Both the position numbers and the translations under genes were made by a program. This document shows, one piece after another, positions 1 to 8,221 of a stretch of DNA of 64,000 bases; the first letter of the stretch is position 1; the number at the start of each line of letters is the position of its first letter. This DNA comes from CAZCAC01 sp964496575. GTDB taxonomy: Bacteria > Planctomycetota > UBA1135 > GCA-002686595. The stretch is from assembly GCA_964496575.1 (NCBI GenBank), contig CAZCAC010000038.1, positions 1-64,000 on the forward strand, given 5' to 3'. Under the pieces are notes generated by a model. It ran no database searches and had not been told where the DNA came from. It saw nothing but the letters and a program-made list of their open reading frames with translations.

Positions 1-202
1 ACATCGCCGTGCGCGTGTTGACGCCTCCATGCATCTGCCCACAGGTCGAGGATGTGCGACTCCGTATCATCACGGCTTCCAGCCGGCCGCCTTGATCGAG
101 CGGTCCAGGAGAGCACAAACCCGCTTCGAGGTCGGTCGCACCTCTTGCGGGGCCTGGAGGCGGCCCCACGACCGCTGGTCCGGTACAGCGGGAACCGAGA
201 GG

Positions 203-1855
203 TCAGCGGAGCGGCACGAGTCGATACGCGCCAGCAGGGCCGGAAAGCCAGCAGCTCTGTGCCGTCGCCGTGACCTCGCACGTCGAGGCCTGGCCGCCGG
301 GCGAGGAGATCTGCCAGGTCCCGGCGGCCAGATCGGGGCCCCCCCGGTAGGCGCGCATCCGCGGCTCGTCGGGATCGAGCACGAGGATCGTGTTGTGGGC
401 CACGCTGCGCTGATTGTAGTTGCGGTGGTGTGCACCACCGTAGCCGCCGCCCTCGTAGGTCCCCGAGTCGATGGCCAGCGTGCCCTTGTAGTAAAGCGAG
501 AAGTGCCCGGCGTCGAGGTGGTCGTGGTTGCCGAAGAAGTACTCCTTGACGTTCATCCGCGCGGCGGCCACGGCGCTCGTCACGCCGCCCTTGATGTCCC
601 AGCCGGTGCGCGCGACCATCGTGCCGAACGGGCTACCGAAATAGCGGCTCAGCGGCAGCTCCTCGACGGACTTCGGCTGCAGATCCTCGTCGCGGACGAG
701 GAACATCGTGATCCGGTCGCCCTTGCCGTCGTCGTAGCGCCTGGCGAGGTCGACCAGGTAGCCATCCTGGTACATCGCAGACAGGGCCAGCGGAACGAGC
801 GCGCTCACGCGCCAGGGAGGGAAGCGGTAGAGCCAGTCGTCGCCCTCGACGAGCGTGTAGCCGTCGGGCATGCGGGTGTAGAGCGGGTAGAACGGCACCT
901 GGCCCTGCGCGGCTACGTAGGGCGCCGGCGCGTCGAGGCGCGAGGCGAAGAGTGCCGAGAAGACCTCCCAGACGAACCGCGAGGGCCCGTAGGCGTTGCC
1001 CTGGTGGTGGCGGTGCCCGGCGTAGATGAAGTTGCGCACCGGCGCGAACTTGTCCGTCAGGTGGGGCGCGACTGCGTCGTAGACCGAGGGGTCCTCGTCG
1101 TAGATCGCGATTCCCAGCGCGAGCATCGTCGGGTGGGTGTCCTCGCAGTAGTGGCTGCCGACGAAGTACTCCGCGCTCCTGGTCAGCGGCCAGCCGTACT
1201 CGGTGTGGGTCGCCACGCGTAGCGCCTCGGAGATGAACTCGCGCCGCTCGTCGGCGTCGACGAAAAGGTCGTAGCACCAGTCGTAGACGAAGGCCGCGTG
1301 CTGCAGCGCCGAGTTGATCGCGCGCGAGACGAAGAGGCCGTCGCTCTGGTAGGTGGCCGTGAGACTCTCGAAGTAGTCCAAGGTCATCTCGATCGCCGCC
1401 CGCCCGACGGTCTCGTCGCCCTCGAGTCCGTAGAGGATTGCCTTGCCGTAGAACACGAAGGACTTGAGCTCGTCGGGCTGGCCGTCGGAGAGGGTGCCGT
1501 CGTCGTCGTAGACGGCGATCCTGCGGAGCCAGTCGGCGGTATCCTTGTTCTTTGGCGCGGCAAAGCGCGCGCGCAGCGCGGGTAGCTCGGCGGCGGTGGC
1601 CAGCAGCCGGGGGTGGTCGTAGGGAACGACACGGCTCGCCGGCGCCGCGCTTTCCGGCGCTGCCGACGCGCGGTCACCCGTCGGCGCCGTGGCATCCTCG
1701 GGCGCTCGCGCGCCGGACGCCACCCTGCCGTCGCTCGTCGAGGAGCAGACCAGCAGGGCCACGGCCAGGACCAGCGCGCTACTGCACAAGACCCGTCTTG
1801 CGGTCACGGGCGATCGTGGGCCGGCAGTGCTGGTAGCGCAGGAGTTGTTCTTCAT
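203..1855 (-). CDS. Heparinase II/III-like polysaccharide lyase, C-terminus degraded
   Basis: Reads as a secreted polysaccharide lyase of the heparinase II/III (alginate lyase-like) group. The chosen ATG at 1855 starts MKNNSCATSTAG and is followed by a hydrophobic export segment (about residues 20-38). An (alpha/alpha) toroid region with many Trp and Tyr follows. The C-terminal part carries FFGNHDHLDAGHFSLYYKG and then RSVAHNTILVLD, the His-rich start of the beta-sandwich typical of the family. After this block the family normally continues for about 150-200 residues, but here sequence loses family character after GGPDLAAGTWQISSPGGQ and stops about 25 residues later. Neither other frame of 1-202 continues it convincingly. 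I read it as a truncated or frame-damaged lyase of 550 residues. It lies downstream of the C25 peptidase on the same strand (67 bp gap). Family is fairly sure; substrate unknown. Confidence 0.72.
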   Translation of the reverse strand: MKNNSCATSTAGPRSPVTARRVLCSSALVLAVALLVCSSTSDGRVASGARAPEDATAPTGDRASAAPESAAPASRVVPYDHPRLLATAAELPALRARFAAPKNKDTADWLRRIAVYDDDGTLSDGQPDELKSFVFYGKAILYGLEGDETVGRAAIEMTLDYFESLTATYQSDGLFVSRAINSALQHAAFVYDWCYDLFVDADERREFISEALRVATHTEYGWPLTRSAEYFVGSHYCEDTHPTMLALGIAIYDEDPSVYDAVAPHLTDKFAPVRNFIYAGHRHHQGNAYGPSRFVWEVFSALFASRLDAPAPYVAAQGQVPFYPLYTRMPDGYTLVEGDDWLYRFPPWRVSALVPLALSAMYQDGYLVDLARRYDDGKGDRITMFLVRDEDLQPKSVEELPLSRYFGSPFGTMVARTGWDIKGGVTSAVAAARMNVKEYFFGNHDHLDAGHFSLYYKGTLAIDSGTYEGGGYGGAHHRNYNQRSVAHNTILVLDPDEPRMRAYRGGPDLAAGTWQISSPGGQASTCEVTATAQSCWLSGPAGAYRLVPLR

Positions 1856-1922
1856 CGCGTGTGTTCCGAGCGAGCTGAGGTCCCCTGTTCTCGCCCCTCG
1901 TGCAGCCATGCACTCCGGGCGA

Positions 1923-4451
1923 CTATGGCTGCCAGGTAACAGCGTATCCGTTGGAAGCGTTGAAGTCGCTACCGCAGGGCGACCCATTCGGATTCCGATA
2001 CCAGCACTGGTAGTACTTCGTGTCGCCAGCCAGGACGTTCCCGGCCTTGACGGAGATCGGCTGCGGGTAGCCGGAGGTGTCGGAGTAGCCGCTCCCATCG
2101 GAGAAGCGGACCCCAAGCCGCTTCAGCTGGCCACCGGCACACTGGAGGCCATCCCCCCAGGCGTTGCCCGGGAAGAGGTCGTTGTCGGCCTGGAAGTAGA
2201 GGCCGCTGTTCACGGGCTCCAGGCCGGTTGTGGCGAGGACCAGGGTGTCGGCGCTGACGCTGGCCACCCCACTACCGGTCAGCTGCGCGCCGGAGGCAAA
2301 GACACCGTTCGCGCAGCCCGAGCCGGCCACGCTGCCGTCGTTGTCGTTGCTGCATGGGCAGGGAGTTCCTGCGCCCGGGTCGCCGAAGCAGTACGGTACA
2401 CCGGGAGGAAGCGGCGAATCCGGGGTGATGGAGTACGACACGGAATCGATCATATCATTGATGATCCCGCCGTTCTGATGATCGAAGTCCATGAGCCGGA
2501 CCCGCCAGAGATAGGTCCTCGACCCGTCGGTGTGTTCATCCACATGCACGTTGTGGGCGAAGGAACCGCCCCAGCCCAGCGGCCACGGAATACCGACCTC
2601 CTGGGTGATATCCAGCACATTGCCCGGGGTCTGATACTTCGCGACGAAATAGGGTATCTGATGATCGTAGCCAGGAGAGCCCCAGTACGTCATGAGCGCC
2701 GTGCCGGCACCGATGACCGCGTGCAGCGTATTGGGGTACCAGCCCCATTCCATGAGAAGCGCATCGGGATAGGGACGCACCCACCAGCTCTCGGGCCCCT
2801 CCACGGTCAGGTTTCTTCCGTCGGGAGAGATCTCCGCATGGGCCGGCTGCTCCAGAGGGCCGCCCGGCACGTGAAGAACGAGCGCCGGATCGCCGATCAG
2901 GAGCCAGTTGTGGCGGGACACATTCGAGCCCCGATCGTCCTGGTCGAGAACATTGAGCGTGACCGCCTCGTACGCTCTGTTGAACGCATATCCCAGCGAC
3001 TCTCCTTCGACGACCGCGTTGACCACTTCCGTGGCCAGATGGCCGGACATGGCGATGACGTTTCGCGTTCCTCCCATGAACCCGACCGCGCCCTGCCTGA
3101 GAAGACTCTTCGTGACCTGTGAAGGCCCCATGTCGAGGGCAGCAGTGGAACACCCTCTTGACAATACGACCGCCGGAGCCAGCAGCGTATCCACGTTCAC
3201 ACTGAACGCATATCCCAGATCCCACCACCCCGAATGGTCATAGTGCAGGATCAGGCCGTCCTCGATCGGAGGCCCGGAATCGTGATAGGAGCCCATGAGG
3301 TCATCTTCCTGGTAACCGAAGTTGGTCAGCACGGGCACGGCTTCCGACTGGCCCCATCGCCCCATCTGCGCAAAGCGGTCTTCCCAGTATCCGTCCTTGA
3401 GGGAGTCGTACGTGGAGATCCGGGAGGCGACCAGGCTCCCTTCGGAGAAGTTGTTCGCGATCACGCGTCCCACCGCGACTTCGAGGAACGGATCCGCATC
3501 CATGTCGGCATAGAGGACATCGGTCATCAGAATCGCGGCCGGGAACCCGGACGGATTGTCGACTTCGCCGAAAGGAATGAACGGCGTGGTGGCAACGAGC
3601 GCGAGGAACTCGGGATAGTAGCCCGCGTCGATCGCCGTATAGCACTGCTGGAGCTCGTCCCGCACCGTGATATACGTCGACGCATTCTGCAGGGGAACGA
3701 CCACTCCTCCTCGACGGGCGGCCAGAACGGTCGACACCAGAGAGAGCTTGCTGCCGTCAGGGTGCACATCACGATCCGCGGGATTGACAGCGGCCAGATA
3801 GTCGACCGAGTGGCCGTTGTTCCTCAACCAGGTGACGACCTCGACTGCCCCCGAGAGGGCGGTGGACGAGACCGGCAGGCTCAGAGGTGTCCCGACCACC
3901 AGGGCCGACTGTGCTCCCAATTGTCCTAGAACCGTATCCAGGTCACCAGGCGTTGAAGGCGACGAGTACAACAGAGGGACCCTCAAGCCGGAAGCGAGGG
4001 ACGCGGCCACGAGTGAGTTCTCGTAGTGGTTGCTGTCCAATGAGCAGATGACGACCTGGTCCGAGCTCGCCCAGACGGTGGTGGCTATCTCTTTCGCCTG
4101 CTCTGCGCCGGCTGCAGCTGAATCGAGGACTATCAACTGAGAGACCCCCGTGATGGAGGGAATGTGTTGCCCGATGACCAGCGCTCTCTCGGGATTGTAC
4201 CGACTGATGTAGTCAGCGTGCCAGGCCTCACTGGTCAGGCATGTTTCATTCGTGATGGCCAGCACTGCCGGCTCTCCATCGGTCAAGGCAGATGACGCAG
4301 CGACAGCGGCGAGAAAGTCGAGGTCATGACTGCTCGGTCCATCAATTGCTCTGGTGACTATCAACCACTTCCCGGGTTGAAGGTCGAGGCCGGCGAACAG
4401 ATTGCCGGACAACGCGACGAGTATCCCGACGAACAAAAGCAGGTTCTTCAT
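1923..4451 (-). CDS. Secreted gingipain-like C25 cysteine peptidase with C-terminal Cys-rich module
   Basis: An 842-residue exported protein. The start at 4451 gives a clean signal peptide (MKNLLLFVGILVALSGNLFA) with AGGA about 8 bases upstream. The middle fits peptidase family C25: ILMTDVLYADMDADPFLEVA then VGRV, a His-containing LHYDHSGWWDLG (His near residue 405) and the nucleophile segment VLSRGCSTAALD (Cys near 434), ended by NWLLIGDPALVL. The last 156 residues (1923-2393) form a Cys-rich module beginning YCFGDPGAGTPCPC and ending QCWYRNPNGSPCGSDFNAS. The same module type ends three other secreted proteins in this window (the lectin protein at 55058, the FG-GAP protein at 35937 and the propeller at 34157). 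Probable role is extracellular proteolysis or surface-protein processing. Substrate specificity cannot be read. Confidence 0.85.
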   Translation of the reverse strand: MKNLLLFVGILVALSGNLFAGLDLQPGKWLIVTRAIDGPSSHDLDFLAAVAASSALTDGEPAVLAITNETCLTSEAWHADYISRYNPERALVIGQHIPSITGVSQLIVLDSAAAGAEQAKEIATTVWASSDQVVICSLDSNHYENSLVAASLASGLRVPLLYSSPSTPGDLDTVLGQLGAQSALVVGTPLSLPVSSTALSGAVEVVTWLRNNGHSVDYLAAVNPADRDVHPDGSKLSLVSTVLAARRGGVVVPLQNASTYITVRDELQQCYTAIDAGYYPEFLALVATTPFIPFGEVDNPSGFPAAILMTDVLYADMDADPFLEVAVGRVIANNFSEGSLVASRISTYDSLKDGYWEDRFAQMGRWGQSEAVPVLTNFGYQEDDLMGSYHDSGPPIEDGLILHYDHSGWWDLGYAFSVNVDTLLAPAVVLSRGCSTAALDMGPSQVTKSLLRQGAVGFMGGTRNVIAMSGHLATEVVNAVVEGESLGYAFNRAYEAVTLNVLDQDDRGSNVSRHNWLLIGDPALVLHVPGGPLEQPAHAEISPDGRNLTVEGPESWWVRPYPDALLMEWGWYPNTLHAVIGAGTALMTYWGSPGYDHQIPYFVAKYQTPGNVLDITQEVGIPWPLGWGGSFAHNVHVDEHTDGSRTYLWRVRLMDFDHQNGGIINDMIDSVSYSITPDSPLPPGVPYCFGDPGAGTPCPCSNDNDGSVAGSGCANGVFASGAQLTGSGVASVSADTLVLATTGLEPVNSGLYFQADNDLFPGNAWGDGLQCAGGQLKRLGVRFSDGSGYSDTSGYPQPISVKAGNVLAGDTKYYQCWYRNPNGSPCGSDFNASNGYAVTWQP

Positions 4452-4707
4452 GGGGTTTCCTGTGGCTACCGAAGACATCGCACGCCATGGGATCCGATTG
4501 TGGACCGGTCTGCACCCACTGTAGCGCCCGGACGTGTTTGGAGATAGGAGTACTCACTCCATTGGTTCTTGCCCACGTCGTCGTGCTGTCGGAGGATGCC
4601 GTCGAACCACATCACGGAATCGCACCGAACGGCTGTTCGCTGCCCTACCCCAGGCCGCCTTCAACGCCGTGGAAACGATCGCGGCGGCGTGGATGCCCGC
4701 TGTCCAT

Positions 4708-6075
4708 TCACCAGAGATCGTCCCCGCACGCCCATCCCTCGCGCACCGGCTCCTTGACATGAGCGTTGAGCTCCGGGTGGTTGGTGATCCGGGCGGTCCT
4801 GGCGTCCCACTCGATCCGGGTGTTGAAGCGCTGGGACAGGACCCCCAGGAGGATGATCTCCGTGAGCTTTGCCGAGTACGTGAAGTTGGAGCCGGGTTCG
4901 GGGCCGGTTCCCTTGATGGCGCGCAGCCACTCACGGAACGGGCCGCCGGAAACGCGGGGAATGAACTCGGAGGGGGGCTCAGCCTCCCACCGTGAACGGA
5001 CGTCATTGGGGACAATCGTCGGAGGGCCGGCATGAGTGCCGCAACCGATCATTCCTTTCGTGCCGACCATCCAGCAGGCGCGACCCTCGTGCGTTGCGTC
5101 CTCGGCTCCGAATCTCTCGATGCGCCCGACCTTCTTCCAGTCCTGCGGTCCGTCGAACCAATACAGGACGACAGGGCCGCGTTTGCTGTTGGCGGGGAAG
5201 TGGTACTTCAGACGGCTGCCGGCCGGGATGACACCCTCGAGGGAGTCGCACCGTTCCAGGCACTCGACGGCCGTGGGCGGATCGAGGTCCAGGGCCCAGA
5301 CAGGCGTGTCGAGCGTATGGCACCCCCAATCCCCCAGCATGCCGGAACCGAAATCCCAGAAGGCGCGCCACCTCCGCGGGTGGTACTCGTGGCAGAAGGG
5401 CCGGGCAGCAGCGGGGCCCAGCCACAGGTCCCATGACAGTCCTTCAGGGACGGGCGCAGCCGGGGGTGGCATGGTCTCGGGGTTCGCGAAGTGCTGGCCG
5501 CCCATCTGCGGGCCGCTGTTTCGGGCGTAGACCGTACTGACCTCACCGATCACACCGCCGCGGTAGGCTTCGACCGACTGCCGGATGCCGTCGCCTGCAT
5601 GCCCCTGGTTCCCCATCTGGGTCATGACCTCGTAGCGTTCCTTCGCCTTGACCAATGTGCGTGCCTGCCAGATGTTGTGGGTGAGCGGTTTCTGGGTATA
5701 GACGTGAATGCCCCGTTCCATACAGGCGAGGGTGGCGGGAAAGTGCGTGTGATCCGGGGTGGAGACGACGACTGCATCGATCTGTTCGTGCATCTTGTCG
5801 AGCATCACACGATAGTCGTCGAAGAAAGGCTGGTCGGTGCGCCAGTTCCTCATGTTCTCGGCGCAGTGGTTCCGATCGACGTCGCAGAAGGCGACGAGAT
5901 TCTCGTCCTTGCAGCCCTGGTTGTACGGCTGCTGCGCGATCCAGCCGCCCGAACCGATGAACGCGACGTTGATTCTGCTGTTGGCCGACGGACCGGGCCT
6001 CCCGACGGCGATTCGGGGGAAGACAGTGCTGGCGACACACGCCCCGGCGGTGGCGAGGAAGTTTCTTCTGTTCAA
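4708..6075 (-). CDS. Tat-exported Gfo/Idh/MocA family oxidoreductase
   Basis: NAD(P)-dependent sugar or cyclitol oxidoreductase family, 455 residues. I chose the TTG start at 6075 because AAGGAG sits 8 bases upstream and the product then begins directly with a twin-arginine signal (NRRNFLATAGACVASTVF). An ATG at 6102 would add nine residues but lacks a comparable ribosome site. The Rossmann motif is VAFIGSGGWIAQQPYNQGC. The usual EKP motif appears as YTQKPLTHNIWQARTL, with Gln in place of Glu, a variant I recall from many planctomycete paralogues. The C-terminal half contains DFGSGMLGDWGCHTLD, the conserved catalytic-domain segment. Export of such an oxidoreductase is typical of planctomycetes. 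The region up to the C25 start (4452-4707) holds no gene I can defend. Confidence 0.88.
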   Translation of the reverse strand: MNRRNFLATAGACVASTVFPRIAVGRPGPSANSRINVAFIGSGGWIAQQPYNQGCKDENLVAFCDVDRNHCAENMRNWRTDQPFFDDYRVMLDKMHEQIDAVVVSTPDHTHFPATLACMERGIHVYTQKPLTHNIWQARTLVKAKERYEVMTQMGNQGHAGDGIRQSVEAYRGGVIGEVSTVYARNSGPQMGGQHFANPETMPPPAAPVPEGLSWDLWLGPAAARPFCHEYHPRRWRAFWDFGSGMLGDWGCHTLDTPVWALDLDPPTAVECLERCDSLEGVIPAGSRLKYHFPANSKRGPVVLYWFDGPQDWKKVGRIERFGAEDATHEGRACWMVGTKGMIGCGTHAGPPTIVPNDVRSRWEAEPPSEFIPRVSGGPFREWLRAIKGTGPEPGSNFTYSAKLTEIILLGVLSQRFNTRIEWDARTARITNHPELNAHVKEPVREGWACGDDLW

Positions 6076-6199
6076 TCTCTCAACTCCTTGTCCCAACTGC
6101 ATTCACTTTACAGGGGTGGCCCTGTCAGACGCATTGGGTACCGTACCCGGAAGCAGTGACTCGGTCGAGTCTGCGCGTCACGAGGAAGCACCGAAGATG

Positions 6200-6286
6200 C
6201 GGTGTCGCACACGCCGCCACGGTCTTGCGACAGATTCTCGTGCGGCACGGTCTTGTCGCAGGACAGCGACAAGGTGTGCGACACCG
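6200..6286. repeat. Cluster of five TGTCGCA heptamers forming nested inverted repeats
   Basis: A perfect 13-bp inverted repeat, CGGTGTCGCACAC at 6200-6212 and its complement at 6274-6286, encloses a second 8-bp inverted repeat (CTTGTCGC / GCGACAAG, 6252-6259 and 6265-6272 region). The heptamer TGTCGCA or its complement occurs at 6203-6209, 6226-6232, 6254-6260, 6265-6271 (one mismatch) and 6277-6283. Two of the copies sit in a longer direct repeat reading GCACGGTCTTG/GCCACGGTCTTG. It begins 5 bp after the stop of the RCK gene and lies upstream of the oxidoreductase, both on the minus strand. It could act as a structured terminator, a protein-binding array, or a REP-like mobile repeat. Confidence 0.7.
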
Positions 6287-6290
6287 TATC

Positions 6291-7610
6291 TCAGTCCTTG
6301 ACGAACACCTCGAGAAAGCGGGACTCCCCCGCGGCGCTGCCGATCAGGATCATCTGCGATCCCGCCGGCAGCGGCTCGGTCGGGTCGGGTGTGAGCCGGG
6401 TCTCGCCGTTCACCTCCAGGGCGACGACCGTGCATCTGGTATTGGGGCGGATGCCGGACTCGACGATGGTCTTGCCGGCGAGCGATGGGGGCGTCTTCAC
6501 CTTGAACACGTCAAGCCCTTCGGCGACCATCAGCGTGCCGCCGTGCTCGAGGTAATTGAACACCGCGTTGGCCCCCATCGAGGCGTAGGACATCACGAAG
6601 TCCGCCCCAGCGCGGTGCAGTGTGGAGATGTTGCGCTCCAGGGCCACACGGCTGACGATCTGGATGTCCGGTCTCAGCCGGCGGCAGTAGATCGTCAGGT
6701 AGACGTTCATGTCGTCGTCGTGGGTGGTGATGATCACGGCTGGCGTCTCGTCGATGCCGGCCGTCTTCAGCACGCTCAGCTCCGCCGCATTCCCGTGCAC
6801 GAACGACTCGTCCTGCTGGCTCAGCTCCGCGTTCTGTTCCACGATGCGGTAGCCCAGCCCGCGCTCGGCCAGCGCGCGCGCCGTGGCGCGGCCGACCCGG
6901 CCACCGCCGATGATCACGACTGGAGCGTCCGAGACGCGGTACGCGCCGTGCCGCTCGTCGAACTTCTCCAGCTGCTCCTGCATGCCGGCCAGCACGAGCA
7001 CCGTGCTGGCACGGACCGTCGTCCCCGGCCGTGCCGTCTTGAACTCACCGCGCGCCCATACCCCCACGACGGTCAGGCCCAGCTCCCGGCGCAGCCCGAT
7101 CTCCAGGAGCGTCTTGCCCACCATCGGCGTGCCGAGGGCCGTCGTCTCCGCGAGCAGCAGATCGCCGTAGCGGCCGATCACATGGGCCCGCACGTCGCCT
7201 CCGTGCACGCGGCGCGCCAGGGATTGACCGAGCATCTCGGGCACCTGCAGCACGAAGGTGCTGCCAGCCAGCTCCAGGATGTCCTCCGACGCCGGGTCGT
7301 CGGCGGTGGCGACGATCGGCACATCTGCGGTCAACTCGCGCACGGTGAAGGCCACGTGGGTATTGACCGGGTCGCTGGCGGTGGTCGCCACCAGCGCAGC
7401 CTGCTGCACCTGCAGCCGGCGGTAGACCTCCGGATCATCCAGCTCTCCCGTGACCACCTTGAAGCCCGAGTCGTGCAGGCGTAGCGCGTCGTCCAGGTTC
7501 GGGACGAGCAGGTGATACGGGTAGTTGTACCGCTCGAGCCGCTGGATCAGCGTGGTGGAGACGGCGTCGTGGTTGGTCAGCAGCACGTGCCCCTGGGTGC
7601 CCACCGGCAC
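6291..7610 (-). CDS. Tandem RCK (TrkA-N/TrkA-C) domains of a potassium channel, separate frame
   Basis: Cytoplasmic gating module of a K+ channel, 439 residues if begun at the GTG at 7610. The first RCK domain starts GHVLLTNHDAVSTTLIQRL and runs to about residue 125, followed by a TrkA-C-like segment. The second begins VVIIGGGRVGRATARALAE, a classic nucleotide-binding Rossmann motif, and ends with another TrkA-C segment (MILIGSAAGESRFLEV). The pore-forming part is encoded just upstream in another frame (7435-7980). Homologous proteins are single chains with two membrane helices followed by tandem RCK domains, so the two frames are probably one gene with a one-base frameshift in the GC-rich stretch near 7610-7640. 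No ribosome site precedes the GTG. Programmed frameshifting or a true split gene cannot be excluded. Confidence 0.85.
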   Translation of the reverse strand: MPVGTQGHVLLTNHDAVSTTLIQRLERYNYPYHLLVPNLDDALRLHDSGFKVVTGELDDPEVYRRLQVQQAALVATTASDPVNTHVAFTVRELTADVPIVATADDPASEDILELAGSTFVLQVPEMLGQSLARRVHGGDVRAHVIGRYGDLLLAETTALGTPMVGKTLLEIGLRRELGLTVVGVWARGEFKTARPGTTVRASTVLVLAGMQEQLEKFDERHGAYRVSDAPVVIIGGGRVGRATARALAERGLGYRIVEQNAELSQQDESFVHGNAAELSVLKTAGIDETPAVIITTHDDDMNVYLTIYCRRLRPDIQIVSRVALERNISTLHRAGADFVMSYASMGANAVFNYLEHGGTLMVAEGLDVFKVKTPPSLAGKTIVESGIRPNTRCTVVALEVNGETRLTPDPTEPLPAGSQMILIGSAAGESRFLEVFVKD

Positions 7611-7980
7611 GCGGCGCAGCGCGCGCCTCGGATTGCGCCTCCATCCACGGCGCGTAGAAGAAGCGGATGAACGAGAACGGCAGCAGGATCAGCATGTAGA
7701 TCGTGCCGGTCAACAGCACGCACATGGTGAAGATGCGACCGATATCGGACTCGAAGGTGATGTCCCCGAAACCGAGAGTCGACATCGTCGTCAGCGTCCA
7801 GTAGATACCCGTGAACCAGCTGAACTCTCGGCCCTCACGCAGCATCAGCAGGTGGAAGGCAAAGGCGGAGACGACGACGATGACGGCCAGCACCGCGAGC
7901 AGGCGCGCCAGGACCCGCAGGTTCCTGCGGCTGGTGTCCTTGCGCAGGAAGTGGGCGATCTGTCCGGCAAAGGTCTTCAT
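7435..7980 (-). CDS. Potassium channel pore domain (two TM helices), frame breaks before RCK domains
   Basis: The N-terminal part encodes a two-helix K+ channel pore. TM1 is about residues 22-48 (LARLLAVLAVIVVVSAFAF), the pore loop is IYWTLTTMSTLGFGDITF with selectivity filter TLGFGD, and TM2 is IFTMCVLLTGTIYMLILLPF. After FFYAPWMEAQSEARA (residue about 118) the frame turns into low-complexity Ala/Arg/Gly sequence, while the downstream frame picks up channel homology at LRRVPVGTQGHVLLT. Only the first 118 or so residues are therefore meaningful. This is the 5' end of the same functional unit as the RCK gene at 6291-7610. The 241 bp between here and the transglutaminase-like gene (7981-8221) show no gene and probably hold the promoter. 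Confidence 0.8.
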   Translation of the reverse strand: MKTFAGQIAHFLRKDTSRRNLRVLARLLAVLAVIVVVSAFAFHLLMLREGREFSWFTGIYWTLTTMSTLGFGDITFESDIGRIFTMCVLLTGTIYMLILLPFSFIRFFYAPWMEAQSEARAAPRAGGHPGARAADQPRRRLHHADPAARAVQLPVSPARPEPGRRATPARLGLQGGHGRAG

Positions 7981-8221
7981 GGCGTGGTCCGGCTCCTGAG
8001 GTGCTGGTGCATCCTACATCCACTCTTGCTCATGCGGCCCACTTCCTCCTCCCTCTGTGTCCGTGGTACCCATCTCCCCCTGATCGGACAACGACAAATC
8101 GAGAAGAGGCCGGCCGGGCCCAGCAGATGTCGCGCACTGACAGCTTCCTCGCCGCCAGCCTCGCGTGCATCCCGGTTCCTCCTGTCCCTCCCGCAAACCC
8201 TGAACACCTCCTCCGGTCGCG

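Noticed and set aside
4490..4640. Minus-strand segment reading MWFDGILRQHDDVGKNQWSE between the C25 and oxidoreductase genes, with a fucosidase-like WFDG
   Set aside because: Too short, no ribosome site, no further family sequence on either side; best taken as chance.
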